From PALSA-1006 sp964532405 (GTDB lineage Bacteria; Pseudomonadota; Gammaproteobacteria; Burkholderiales; Gallionellaceae), in the NCBI GenBank assembly GCA_964532405.1, contig CAZHIC010000018.1, forward strand, positions 1 through 52,406: a stretch of 52,406 nucleotides of DNA. The letters are read 5' to 3'. Position numbers and translations under genes: made by a program. The notes beneath the pieces were generated by a model. It had not been told where the DNA came from. It was given only the letters and a program-made list of their open reading frames with translations, and did not search any database. This document shows positions 7,130-15,071 of this stretch, one piece after another (the stretch's first letter is position 1; each line of letters begins with the position of its first letter).

Positions 7130-8485
7130 TTAGAACAAAACCCACGCGAGAAGATAAATCGAGTCGTTATCCTTCGCGTTACGCCCGTTGCCATCGTAAT
7201 TGGCCGATGCCCCGTTGAACTTGCTGTAACTGGTATACCGAAGCGAGATTGTGGTTTTAGGCTGCGGCAGGTAAACCAGCTCATTGACCCAGCCGCTGGT
7301 TTCAGGATTGGCATTGGCGCTTCCCATTACCGCAGCGGGCATACCTCCCATGTTGTAAAGGTTTGCATCAGAGCTACCTGTGGTGTTGAAATATTGCGTC
7401 CGGATTCCGTACTGGCGCTTGAAATAATAGCTTCCTCCCAGTTTGAGAGAGGTCAGATCGTTATTCAGATTGCTGGCAGCCATGGTAGCGAAACTCTCCG
7501 AGCGCGTTTGCTGCTCTTTGGTGTATCGCCCTTGCAAGCTGAGGATGTGTTCATCGGCAATGTATTGGTACTGCCCATCCATTCCAAAATCACTGAAGCG
7601 ATCAGTGCCTCCGCTCGTGTTGCTTCCGGGGAATACTTTTGCATCAAGCCCAAAGGCGCCCAGCGACATGCTGTGCTTACCGTCGATTTCTCGTTGTACC
7701 GCCACGCGCCAATAGGGAGCGAAACCGTCTACGACATTGGCTGTTTTCGGCCAGTTTCCCAAGCCCAACAGTCCCAAGGCACCAGTGTTAGTGGTGCTAT
7801 AGGCGGCCACTTCCGCATATAACCAATCGTTATAGAGCGCATAAACACCTGGGCCTGCCACCTTCGATGCCAGTGTCATATCAATAATCGGACCTGCAAC
7901 TGGCATCACACCTGCGCCTGAAGTATATGGAAACCCCCACATTGACGTAGAGTTATAAATGTCGGTGATGGTTGGGTTATTGCTCAACGTCACACCATAG
8001 AGCAATTCCTTTTCCTTTGAGAGCGTCAGCGAGTCAGCATACCGAATATCTGCCATTTCAACCGCCCAACGCTTCTCAAGACCGTCGTAGGAATACTGCA
8101 CCAGTGCTCCGGCCTTATCAGTAATTTTCCCCGCATAATAGATACCGGCTGCCTGTATCAGGGTGTTGCTATCATTTGGGAAGTCTGTGGGTAATGCGCC
8201 CGGCGTGTTGGTATTGCTGGTTGCAGTTCTGGAAATCTGGAGCAGAGCGGCAATCGGTAATTTTCCGGTCGGCGAATTATCCGCATTCAACTCGCCGAGG
8301 GTATAGCCCCTAAGCTTGAATTGCCGTCCAAAGGGAGTTAACTCCGGGTAAACAGTGTGACATGACGAACATTCCATACCGGTTTGCCTAGCAAAACTTG
8401 GCACAGCTTGGGCAAGCGATGGCAACAATAAATATGCGATTAAAAATAGCAGGCTGCCTCGCAACCAAGAAATATATTTTTTCAT
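7130..8485 (-). CDS. monoheme c-type cytochrome-porin fusion (Cyc2-like architecture)
   Basis: 451 residues. Signal peptide 1-27 (SLAQA), then VPSFARQTGMECSSCHTVYP with one heme-binding CxxCH (Cys39, Cys42, His43), and about 390 residues of alternating polar/aromatic strands ending in Phe, as expected of an outer-membrane barrel. A small N-terminal heme plug fused to a barrel is the architecture of Cyc2 iron oxidases; the ARQTG...CxxCHxxxPxLTPFGxxFKLxGY start also occurs in many uncharacterised proteobacterial cytochromes. Fe(II) oxidation is therefore possible but not shown, and the copper-island context suggests metal redox at the cell surface. The gene follows a DUF2934 gene and a 100-nt gap; AGGGGAACGAA precedes the ATG. 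Confidence 0.75.
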   Translation of the reverse strand: MKKYISWLRGSLLFLIAYLLLPSLAQAVPSFARQTGMECSSCHTVYPELTPFGRQFKLRGYTLGELNADNSPTGKLPIAALLQISRTATSNTNTPGALPTDFPNDSNTLIQAAGIYYAGKITDKAGALVQYSYDGLEKRWAVEMADIRYADSLTLSKEKELLYGVTLSNNPTITDIYNSTSMWGFPYTSGAGVMPVAGPIIDMTLASKVAGPGVYALYNDWLYAEVAAYSTTNTGALGLLGLGNWPKTANVVDGFAPYWRVAVQREIDGKHSMSLGAFGLDAKVFPGSNTSGGTDRFSDFGMDGQYQYIADEHILSLQGRYTKEQQTRSESFATMAASNLNNDLTSLKLGGSYYFKRQYGIRTQYFNTTGSSDANLYNMGGMPAAVMGSANANPETSGWVNELVYLPQPKTTISLRYTSYSKFNGASANYDGNGRNAKDNDSIYLLAWVLF

Positions 8486-8586
8486 TTCGTTCCCCTAATT
8501 AAGTGTGTTTCAAACAGCCTTACAGTCCAGTACTGGTGGAGCTTGCCGCTGCGTTTTGTGCAATCAGCGTGGCAAACTTGTCCGTC

Positions 8587-8781
8587 CTACGCTAGCTCAC
8601 CCTCAGCCAGTAACTGATCGATTCCCGCTTCTGCGGCCAGCCAATTTTCTAAATCACAACCGCTGTCGAACCCATCGCTCTCGGCGATGTAATAGGCAGC
8701 AACCTCAATACATTGCCGCCGTTGCTCTGCGGACAGATTGGTTTCGGTTTTGGCTGTGCTGCTCTTGGTATTGGTGCTCAT
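8587..8781 (-). CDS. small DUF2934 family protein
   Basis: 64 residues with the DUF2934 pattern: RRQCIEVAAYYIAESDGFDS followed by LENWLAAEAGIDQLL. These small cytoplasmic proteins are common in proteobacteria; their role is unknown. GAGGGAGA lies 7 nt before the ATG. It precedes the cytochrome-porin gene by about 100 nt on the same strand, so cotranscription is possible. Confidence 0.75.
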   Translation of the reverse strand: MSTNTKSSTAKTETNLSAEQRRQCIEVAAYYIAESDGFDSGCDLENWLAAEAGIDQLLAEGELA

Positions 8782-8840
8782 GGTTTGTCTCCCTCGTATA
8801 AAAATTGGTTAGATGGCTGCCAGTAAATTTTATCCAGACA

Positions 8841-8874
8841 CAACACAATCAGACTGTCCAGCTGATTGCGTTGC
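8841..8874. repeat. degenerate hairpin, counterpart of 5205-5242
   Basis: Imperfect inverted repeat (cacaacacaatcag / ctgattgcgttgcg) at the same distance beyond the copy-2 lipoprotein stop as the perfect hairpin beyond copy 1. Part of the duplicated block. Confidence 0.5.
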
Positions 8875-8883
8875 GCCGCCACC

Positions 8884-9000
8884 CTAATGTTGGTGAGAAC
8901 TACCGCTACTTTCACCACCACCATGCCCGGCATGCGACCCTGCGCAGCCGCTCAATATCAACAAGGTTGTCAATAGAATTGCTTTAATTGCTTTATTCAT
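8884..9000 (-). CDS. tiny HQH-ended lipoprotein, copy 2
   Basis: 38 residues: MNKAIKAILLTTL, lipobox LILSGC, and a mature peptide AGSHAGHGGGESSGSSHQH after the Cys. AGGAG lies 6 nt before this ATG; an adjacent upstream ATG (9001-9003) is the alternative start. Same place and same flanks as the 5250 copy. Predicted envelope-anchored, with His residues that could bind metal. The pair plus the diverged third paralog define a small family within this window. Confidence 0.8.
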   Translation of the reverse strand: MNKAIKAILLTTLLILSGCAGSHAGHGGGESSGSSHQH

Positions 9001-9040
9001 CATGCTCTCCTTTAAGTAATTACAACGACAACAAAAATCT

Positions 9041-9076
9041 ATAACCAATGACTTGGTGGCGTAGTGTGCCAACTTA
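9041..9076. repeat. 36-bp dispersed repeat, copy 2
   Basis: Identical to 5404-5439 as part of the module duplication; the variant at 52371-52406 lies outside any duplicated module. Confidence 0.6.
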
Positions 9077-9097
9077 GTCAGATGGCTAGTAGTTCCA

Positions 9098-9613
9098 TCA
9101 ATGCGTGTGATTATGTTCATGCCCGCCCGCATCGTGCTGTGCGGCATCTTGTTCAACATGGGCATCTGGCAAGCTCATGACGCCCAACCCATGGCGATAT
9201 ACCAGTTCCGCACCGTGCCACGCCGTGCTTATTACCAGCAGCCATGCCGCAACGAGCAAAACCAGAAATCCTTGCGATGGCATCTTGCCGGAACGGCTGC
9301 GCCACGCATCCCAAGCGGCGAGCGCAAGCAATGCAGTCAATGCGCCCAACGCCCAGTTGCGATGCACGGTCATGGCGGCATGGCTCACCTCATCATGCTC
9401 GACGCTGTTGTAGGCGAGCCAGCCGAACCCGGCGGCGATGAGCGCAAACAATGCCGCGCCCCATAACATCCAGCGCCCCGTCATCAGGCACTGCATCGCC
9501 CATGATCTGTTTTTGTATGCCGAACCGATGGCGATAAAAACTACGGCAGCCGTGGCAAAGGCTATCGGGTAATGCACCAATGCCGGATGCCAATTCGGAA
9601 TAATCTCAAGCAT
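9098..9613 (-). CDS. DUF2231 membrane protein with His-rich tail, copy 2
   Basis: 171 residues, same length as the 5461 copy, with four membrane helices and IPNWHPALVHYPIAFATA at the start. The tail ends GGHEHNHTH. The start chosen has GAGGAG 6 nt upstream; a longer frame begins at 9736 but lacks such a site and would overlap the gene before it. Differences from copy 1 concentrate in the first and last helices and the tail, while the central segment (AYNSVEHDEVSHAAMTVHRN) is unchanged. Role unknown; probably works with the lipoprotein and small membrane protein beside it. Confidence 0.85.
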   Translation of the reverse strand: MLEIIPNWHPALVHYPIAFATAAVVFIAIGSAYKNRSWAMQCLMTGRWMLWGAALFALIAAGFGWLAYNSVEHDEVSHAAMTVHRNWALGALTALLALAAWDAWRSRSGKMPSQGFLVLLVAAWLLVISTAWHGAELVYRHGLGVMSLPDAHVEQDAAQHDAGGHEHNHTH

Positions 9614-9638
9614 GCTTGCCTCCTCAAATCGTCGTCGT

Positions 9639-9845
9639 TTAGTTCTGATGCTCTGACAATGCCCGGGGTGCGGGCGGCGAGGGCTCGCTCTTTGTCGGCT
9701 GTGCGGTTTCCGCCAGCTTTTCGGGATGGTCGCCATGCCCCATCATGCCCATGCGCCCGCTTCCCAGCCAAGCGACAGCCACCACAGCGACCATCATCAC
9801 GACCATCACCGTCAACACAATTTCTCCTTGTTGATACTGTTTCAT
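9639..9845 (-). CDS. small single-pass membrane protein, copy 2
   Basis: 68 residues: MKQYQQGEIVLTVMVVMMV, one helix, then GSGRMGMMGHGDHPEK and a Pro/Glu-rich end. GAAGGAG lies about 8 nt before the chosen ATG; the longer frame from 9953 would overlap the DUF411 gene and has no such site. Met/His cluster (RMGMMGHGDH) after the helix is a plausible copper ligand set. First gene of module copy 2, about 55 nt after DUF411. Confidence 0.7.
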   Translation of the reverse strand: MKQYQQGEIVLTVMVVMMVAVVAVAWLGSGRMGMMGHGDHPEKLAETAQPTKSEPSPPAPRALSEHQN

Positions 9846-9903
9846 TTTGTTTGCTCCTTCTTCGTGTTGTGCATGAAAAAAGTCATGCACTCTATGATGC
9901 GGA

Positions 9904-10344
9904 TTATTCGACCGAGAACACATACGGTTCTTTCCCTTCTTGCGGAACGGCATAGATGGTCAGCGTTCCTTTTTTCATCTCACCCATGCCCGGCGAATTC
10001 ATCGGCATGCCGGGTGCGCTGATGCCGATGATGGCGGGCTTCTCCTTGAGCAGCTTGCGGATGGCGCTGACCGGCACATGCCCTTCGACCACATAGCCGT
10101 TGACCAACGCCGTGTGGCAACTGGCGATATGGGACATGCCATAGCGTTTTTTGATGGCATCCATGTCGGAGTCATTCACGGCCTTCACCGCAAAACCGTT
10201 ATCGCGCAAATAGCCCACATACTTTTCGCAGCAGCCACATGTCGGACTTTTGTACACGGTAACTGACGTTGCAGCGTATGCCGGACTCATGCCCGTCAGC
10301 ATGGTCGTTATGGAGATAATTAAAATTAGGTCACGTATTTTCAT
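9904..10344 (-). CDS. periplasmic DUF411 metal-binding protein
   Basis: 146 residues with a signal peptide (cleavage after ...SPAYA). The mature protein begins with a thioredoxin-like strand and VTVYKSPTCGCCEKYVGYLR, whose CxCC motif is the DUF411 signature, and has SCHTALVNGYVVEGHVPVSA downstream. DUF411 proteins occur in copper and silver resistance loci and are thought to bind or shuttle the metal. The gene overlaps the end of cusA by 14 nt, so it belongs to the cus operon. Confidence 0.85.
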   Translation of the reverse strand: MKIRDLILIISITTMLTGMSPAYAATSVTVYKSPTCGCCEKYVGYLRDNGFAVKAVNDSDMDAIKKRYGMSHIASCHTALVNGYVVEGHVPVSAIRKLLKEKPAIIGISAPGMPMNSPGMGEMKKGTLTIYAVPQEGKEPYVFSVE

Positions 10345-13300
10345 TTTCTACTCTCTTTCCAGAATGCGGATATTTAATCTCGCGCGCCTTGAATAAGGCA
10401 TACAGCGCGGGAATCACGATCAGCGTCAGTATCGTCGAGGAAATCATGCCGCCCACCATCGGTGCTGCGATGCGGCGCATCACTTCCGAGCCGGTGCCGC
10501 TTCCCCACATGATGGGCAACAGACCGGCCATGATCGCCACCACCGTCATCATCTTCGGCCGTACCCGATTTACCGCACCCTCCATGACCGCCGCATAGAG
10601 ATCGTCAAGGGTTGGGGCTTGGCCTGCCGCCGCACGTTCCGTCTTGATCTGTTCCCAAGCGTGTTCCAGATAGATCAGCATCACCACGCCGGTTTCCGCC
10701 GCCACTCCGGCCAGCGCGATGAAGCCGACCGCGACCGCTACGCTCATGTTGTAATTGAGCAGCCACATCAGCCATATGCCGCCGACCAGAGCGAACGGCA
10801 CGGACAGCATCACGATTAAGGATTCCGTCACGCGCCGGAAGTTGAGATACAGCAGCAAAAAGATGATGAGCAAAGTGATCGGAATGACGATCTTCATCTT
10901 GGCAATAGCGCGTTCCATGTATTCAAACTGCCCGCTCCAGGTGGCGTAGTAACCGGGCGGAAATTTTACTTGCGCCGCCACCGCACGGCGGGCATCGGCC
11001 ACATACGAACCGATGTCGCGGTCGCGGATGTCCACAAAAATATAGGCGGAGAGCAGCGCGTTTTCGGTGCGTATGGCGGGCGCTCCCTTGACCACTTCCA
11101 CCCTGGCGAGCTGGCCGAGCGGAATCATCGCGCCCTCCATGCTCGGCACCAGCACTTCGCGCGCGATCTGCTGCGGGTCGCTGCGCAGTTCGCGCGGATA
11201 ACGCACGATAACGCCGAAGCGTTCGCGCCCTTCCACCGTGGTGGTCACCATCTCGCCGCCGAGTGCGGTGGAGATCACATCCTGCAAGTCGCCCACCGCC
11301 ATGCCGTAGCGCGCCAGCGCTGGACGATCCGGCACGATGTCGAGGTAATAGCCGCCGGTGATGCGTTCGGCAAAAGCACTGGTGGTACCCGGCACATTCC
11401 TGACCGCGGCTTCGATGTCCTTGGCCACGCGCTCGATGCCTTCCAGGTCTTTGCCGAACACTTTGATGCCAATCGGTGTGCGGATGCCGGTGGCGAGCAT
11501 GTCGAGGCGCGCTTTGATCGGCATAGTCCACGAGTTGGCGACGCCCGGAATTTGCAGCGCCTTGTCCATCTCCGCGATCAGCTTGTCGGTGGTCATACCG
11601 GGCCGCCATTCTTCTTGCGGTTTGAGATTGATCGTAGTCTCGAACATCTCCGGCGGAGCCGGGTCGGTGGCCGTCTGCGCGCGTCCCGCCTTGCCGTACA
11701 CCGAGGCGACTTCGGGGAAGCTCTTGATGATCTTGTCCTGCGTTTGCAACAGCTCCGCAGCCTTGGTCATGGACATGGCAGGCAATGAAGCGGGCATGTA
11801 CAGCAGCGTGCCCTCGTTAAGCGTCGGCATGAACTCCGAGCCCAGTTGTGTCGCCGGATAAATGGAAATACCCAGCACCACCAGCGCGGCGGCGATGGTG
11901 GTTTTCTTCCGGCGCATTACCGCCGCGATGATCGGGCGATAAGTCCAGATCAGAAAGCGGTTCAGCGGGTTCTTTGACTCCGGCATAATTTTGCCGCGAA
12001 TGAACAGCAGCATCAGCACCGGTACCAGCGTGACGGACAGCAACGCCGCACCGGCCATGGAGAAAGTCTTGGTAAAAGCCAGCGGCGAGAACATGCGTCC
12101 TTCCTGCGACTCCAGCGTGAACACTGGCAGGAACGACACGGTGATAATCAGCAGCGAGAAAAATAACGCCGGGCCGACCTCCTTGCATGCTGCCAGCATC
12201 GCCTCAAAACGCGATTCGCCTTCTTTCAATCGCTCCAGATGTTTGTGCGCGTTCTCGATCATCACGATGGCCGCATCCACCATCGCGCCGATGGCAATCG
12301 CAATTCCGCCCAGGCTCATAATGTTGGAATTCATACCCAATGCGCGCATGGCGATGATGGCGATCAGCACGCCGACGGGCAGCATCACAATCGCCACCAG
12401 CGCACTGCGCACATGCATCAGAAACACCATGCACACCAGCGCGACGATCAGGCTTTCCTCCAGCAGCGTACCCTTCAGAGTTTCGATGGCGCGGTGGATC
12501 AGGTCGGAGCGGTCATACACCGATTGAATAGTTACGCCTTCGGGCAAGCCGGGCGCGATCTCGGCGATCTTGGCTTTGACGTTGCTGATGACGTCCAGCG
12601 CATTTTCGCCGAAGCGCGCCATGACGATGCCGGACACCACTTCACCTTCGCCGTTCAACTCGGTGAGGCCGCGCCGCTCGTCCGGGCCGAGCTCGACACG
12701 CGCGATGTCGCGTATCAGCACCGGCGTGCCCTTTTCCACTTTCACCACCAGATTTTCAATGTCGCTTTTGTTGCGTATATAGCCCCTGCCGCGCACCATG
12801 TACTCGGTCTCGGCCATTTCCACCACGCGCCCGCCCACATCGCGGTTGGAGTCGCGGATCACCTGCGTCACCTTCATCAGGGGGATGCCGTAAGCGCGCA
12901 GCTTCACCGGATCCACCGTCACCTGATACTGCTGCACGAAACCGCCGACGGAAGCCACCTCCGCTACCCCGTGCGCCTTGGTGAGCTGGTAACGCAGAAA
13001 CCAATCCTGGATGGTGCGCAACTCGGCCAGCGTCTTGTTCACGCCGATCACCGCGTACTGATACACCCAGCCGACACCGGTCGCATCCGGGCCGATCTGC
13101 GGCGTCACGCCCTTGGGCAGTTTGCCGGAAGCAAAGTTGAGGTACTCTAGCACCCGCGAACGCGCCCAGTAAAGATCGGTGCCGTCCTCGAAAATCACAT
13201 ACACGAAAGACGCGCCGAACACCGAGAAGCCGCGCACCACCTTGGATTTCGGCACGGAAATCATCGAGGTGGTCAACGGGTAAGTGACCTGATCTTCCAC

Positions 13301-13480
13301 CACTTGCGGTGCCTGACCGGGATACTCGGTGAACACGATCACCTGCACGTCCGACAAATCCGGCAGCGCGTCCAGCGGAGTTTTAATCACCGCGTAAATA
13401 CCTGCCAGCGTGATGAACAGCGTCGCGAGGATTACTAAAAAGCGATTGCGCGCCGACCAGTCTATGATGGTGTTTAACAT
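10331..13480 (-). CDS. cusA: CusA-type RND copper/silver efflux pump
   Basis: 1049 residues, the inner-membrane proton-driven pump of the Cus system, exporting Cu(I)/Ag(I) from periplasm or cytoplasm through CusB and CusC. Visible features: first helix and PLDALPDLSDVQVIV, the helix-4 proton-relay segment GAMVDAAIVMIENAHK, APPEMFETTINLKP and NSWTMPIKARLDMLATGIR in the periplasmic cleft (Met residues of the kind that relay copper in CusA), and a typical end with SGTGSEVMRRIAAPMVGG. Full length for the family (about 1045). It starts 1 nt after the cusB stop. The HME subclass (monovalent rather than Zn/Co/Cd) is assigned from these Met residues and from the DUF411 and CusF-like neighbours. Confidence 0.93.
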   Translation of the reverse strand: MLNTIIDWSARNRFLVILATLFITLAGIYAVIKTPLDALPDLSDVQVIVFTEYPGQAPQVVEDQVTYPLTTSMISVPKSKVVRGFSVFGASFVYVIFEDGTDLYWARSRVLEYLNFASGKLPKGVTPQIGPDATGVGWVYQYAVIGVNKTLAELRTIQDWFLRYQLTKAHGVAEVASVGGFVQQYQVTVDPVKLRAYGIPLMKVTQVIRDSNRDVGGRVVEMAETEYMVRGRGYIRNKSDIENLVVKVEKGTPVLIRDIARVELGPDERRGLTELNGEGEVVSGIVMARFGENALDVISNVKAKIAEIAPGLPEGVTIQSVYDRSDLIHRAIETLKGTLLEESLIVALVCMVFLMHVRSALVAIVMLPVGVLIAIIAMRALGMNSNIMSLGGIAIAIGAMVDAAIVMIENAHKHLERLKEGESRFEAMLAACKEVGPALFFSLLIITVSFLPVFTLESQEGRMFSPLAFTKTFSMAGAALLSVTLVPVLMLLFIRGKIMPESKNPLNRFLIWTYRPIIAAVMRRKKTTIAAALVVLGISIYPATQLGSEFMPTLNEGTLLYMPASLPAMSMTKAAELLQTQDKIIKSFPEVASVYGKAGRAQTATDPAPPEMFETTINLKPQEEWRPGMTTDKLIAEMDKALQIPGVANSWTMPIKARLDMLATGIRTPIGIKVFGKDLEGIERVAKDIEAAVRNVPGTTSAFAERITGGYYLDIVPDRPALARYGMAVGDLQDVISTALGGEMVTTTVEGRERFGVIVRYPRELRSDPQQIAREVLVPSMEGAMIPLGQLARVEVVKGAPAIRTENALLSAYIFVDIRDRDIGSYVADARRAVAAQVKFPPGYYATWSGQFEYMERAIAKMKIVIPITLLIIFLLLYLNFRRVTESLIVMLSVPFALVGGIWLMWLLNYNMSVAVAVGFIALAGVAAETGVVMLIYLEHAWEQIKTERAAAGQAPTLDDLYAAVMEGAVNRVRPKMMTVVAIMAGLLPIMWGSGTGSEVMRRIAAPMVGGMISSTILTLIVIPALYALFKAREIKYPHSGKRVENENT

Positions 13481-13481
13481 G

Positions 13482-15071
13482 TCAGTGTCCCTCGTGAGAC
13501 GTGCTCGGCTTGGCTTGCAGCTTGGTAATCACGTATTCGCCCGGCTTGCGTTCGACGAGTTCAAAACTGATTGCAGTGCCCGGCTTGATGCCTTGTGCCA
13601 GCGATGAATTGGCGAGCTTGAAGTCCATGGTCATGCCCGGCCAGCCCAATGTTTTGATCTGCTCGTGCGTGATGCTGACAGTGCCATCGGCATTGATGGC
13701 GTCCAGCGTGCCTAGCCCCTGATGTCCCACCACGGCGGGCTTAGGTTGCTCCGCCGCACCCGCTTGTTCTGCGGCTGGCGGTGCGGCATCTTTGGTGCTT
13801 GTGGCGCCGCCATGCGCGTGCCCGAGCCCGCCCAGCGCCGCCTTGAGGTTGCTCTCGGCATCGATCAGGAAGTTGGCCGCCACCACCACTTGCTCTCCTG
13901 CGGCAACTCCATTCAGCACTTCCACATAAGTGTCGCTGCGGCTGCCCAAGCTGACTTCACGCGGCTCGAAGCGGCCTTCCGCCAGTTGCACCAGCACGAT
14001 CTGGCGCGTGCCGCTGTCGATCACCGCAGAAGTCGGCACGGTCAGCACCTTGCCTTTTCCGCTCACCCGCACTTCTACCTGTGCAAACATGGCGGGCTTG
14101 AGCAAGCCCTGCGGATTGGATATTTCCAGACGCACCGCAACAGTACGGGTGGCTGGATTCAGGGTCGGGTAAACGTAAGTGATGGCCGCGTCGAACTGCT
14201 TATCGGGGTAAGCATTAATTTTCACCCTGGCCTTGGCGCCGGTTTTTACCAGCGCAATATCCTGTTCAAACACATCGGCCACCACCCACACCGAGGACAG
14301 GTCGGCAATCTGATACAACATTTCACCGGGCATGAAACGCATCCCCTGCAAGGCTTTTTTCTCCAGCACGATGCCGTTCACCGGGGAATTAAAAGTCAGG
14401 TTGCGCTTGGTCGTTGCGGATTGGGACAATTCCTGCAACTGCTGCGCGGAAATATCCCAGTTCTTCAGGCGCAGCAGACTGGCGTCGGCAAGCTGCTGCA
14501 TGTTGCGCCGGGTCGCCTCATCGGCATCTTTCAACGACGCGACGCCCTGCGCCGCAATCGCGTATTCGCGCTGTGCGGAAACCAGATCCGGGCTATAGGC
14601 GTCGAACAGCGCCTGCCCTTTTTTTACCGGCTCGCCGGTGGTGTTCACATACAGCTTTTCTATCCACCCTTCGAACTTGGGTGCGATGTTATAGATGTGC
14701 CGTTCGTTGGCTTCCACCCTGCCCGCAGCGCGTACCGTTTTATCCAGCACGCGCAGCGCGGCCTGCTCGGTTTTCACCCCCAGCTTTTGCACTTTCTCGA
14801 CGCTGATTTTTACCTGTCCTGAGCCTGTAGCAGCGGCCTGATTGTCCTCCCCTCCTTCATACACCGCAACGTAGTCCATACCCATTTGGTCTTTCTTGGG
14901 CACCGGCGAGGTATCGGGCAAGCCCATCGGATTACGGTAGTAAAGAATTTTGCGGGCGGGTTCTTTTTGTGGTGTCGCTTCTGTTCTCTGCCCTCTGACC
15001 CAATAACCGCCTGCTGCAGCTACGGCTGCCACAAGCAGTGCCACAATCACCATTACGTTTGCTTGTTTCAT
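13482..15071 (-). CDS. cusB: CusB-type periplasmic adaptor with fused CusF domain
   Basis: 529 residues. N-terminal membrane anchor or signal, then a heavy-metal-binding domain (ILYYRNPMGLPDTSPVPKKD with MGMDYV), barrel-sandwich and helical-hairpin segments (RVEANERHIYNIAPKFEGWI and beyond), and a C-terminal CusF-like domain from about residue 455 (GTLDAINADGTVSITHEQIK, then WPGMTMDF), which keeps the Trp and Met ligands. CusB links CusA to CusC and passes copper from CusF. The fused domain may make delivery internal. Its ATG overlaps the cusC stop (ATGA, 15068-15071). Confidence 0.92.
   Translation of the reverse strand: MKQANVMVIVALLVAAVAAAGGYWVRGQRTEATPQKEPARKILYYRNPMGLPDTSPVPKKDQMGMDYVAVYEGGEDNQAAATGSGQVKISVEKVQKLGVKTEQAALRVLDKTVRAAGRVEANERHIYNIAPKFEGWIEKLYVNTTGEPVKKGQALFDAYSPDLVSAQREYAIAAQGVASLKDADEATRRNMQQLADASLLRLKNWDISAQQLQELSQSATTKRNLTFNSPVNGIVLEKKALQGMRFMPGEMLYQIADLSSVWVVADVFEQDIALVKTGAKARVKINAYPDKQFDAAITYVYPTLNPATRTVAVRLEISNPQGLLKPAMFAQVEVRVSGKGKVLTVPTSAVIDSGTRQIVLVQLAEGRFEPREVSLGSRSDTYVEVLNGVAAGEQVVVAANFLIDAESNLKAALGGLGHAHGGATSTKDAAPPAAEQAGAAEQPKPAVVGHQGLGTLDAINADGTVSITHEQIKTLGWPGMTMDFKLANSSLAQGIKPGTAISFELVERKPGEYVITKLQAKPSTSHEGH

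Larger units (their letters stand above)
8884..9915 (-). repeat. duplicated three-gene module, copy 2
   Basis: 962 bp from 9845 to 8884, the same length as copy 1, plus about 70 bp upstream that include the end of the intact DUF411 gene. Copy 2 is likely the ancestral one, since its flank is an intact gene while the flank of copy 1 is a decayed piece of it. Confidence 0.85.

Noticed and set aside
7130..8485. naming the cytochrome-porin gene cyc2
   Set aside because: The architecture fits, but many uncharacterised proteins share the same start and the context is copper; no phylogeny is possible here.
9736..9953. longer starts for the DUF2231 and small membrane protein genes of copy 2
   Set aside because: They would overlap preceding genes and lack ribosome binding sites; the inner starts have GAGGAG or GAAGGAG and match copy 1.
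10923..11861. several long frames antisense to or out of frame with cusA
   Set aside because: GC-rich codon use creates shadows; their products are Arg/His-rich and without motifs.
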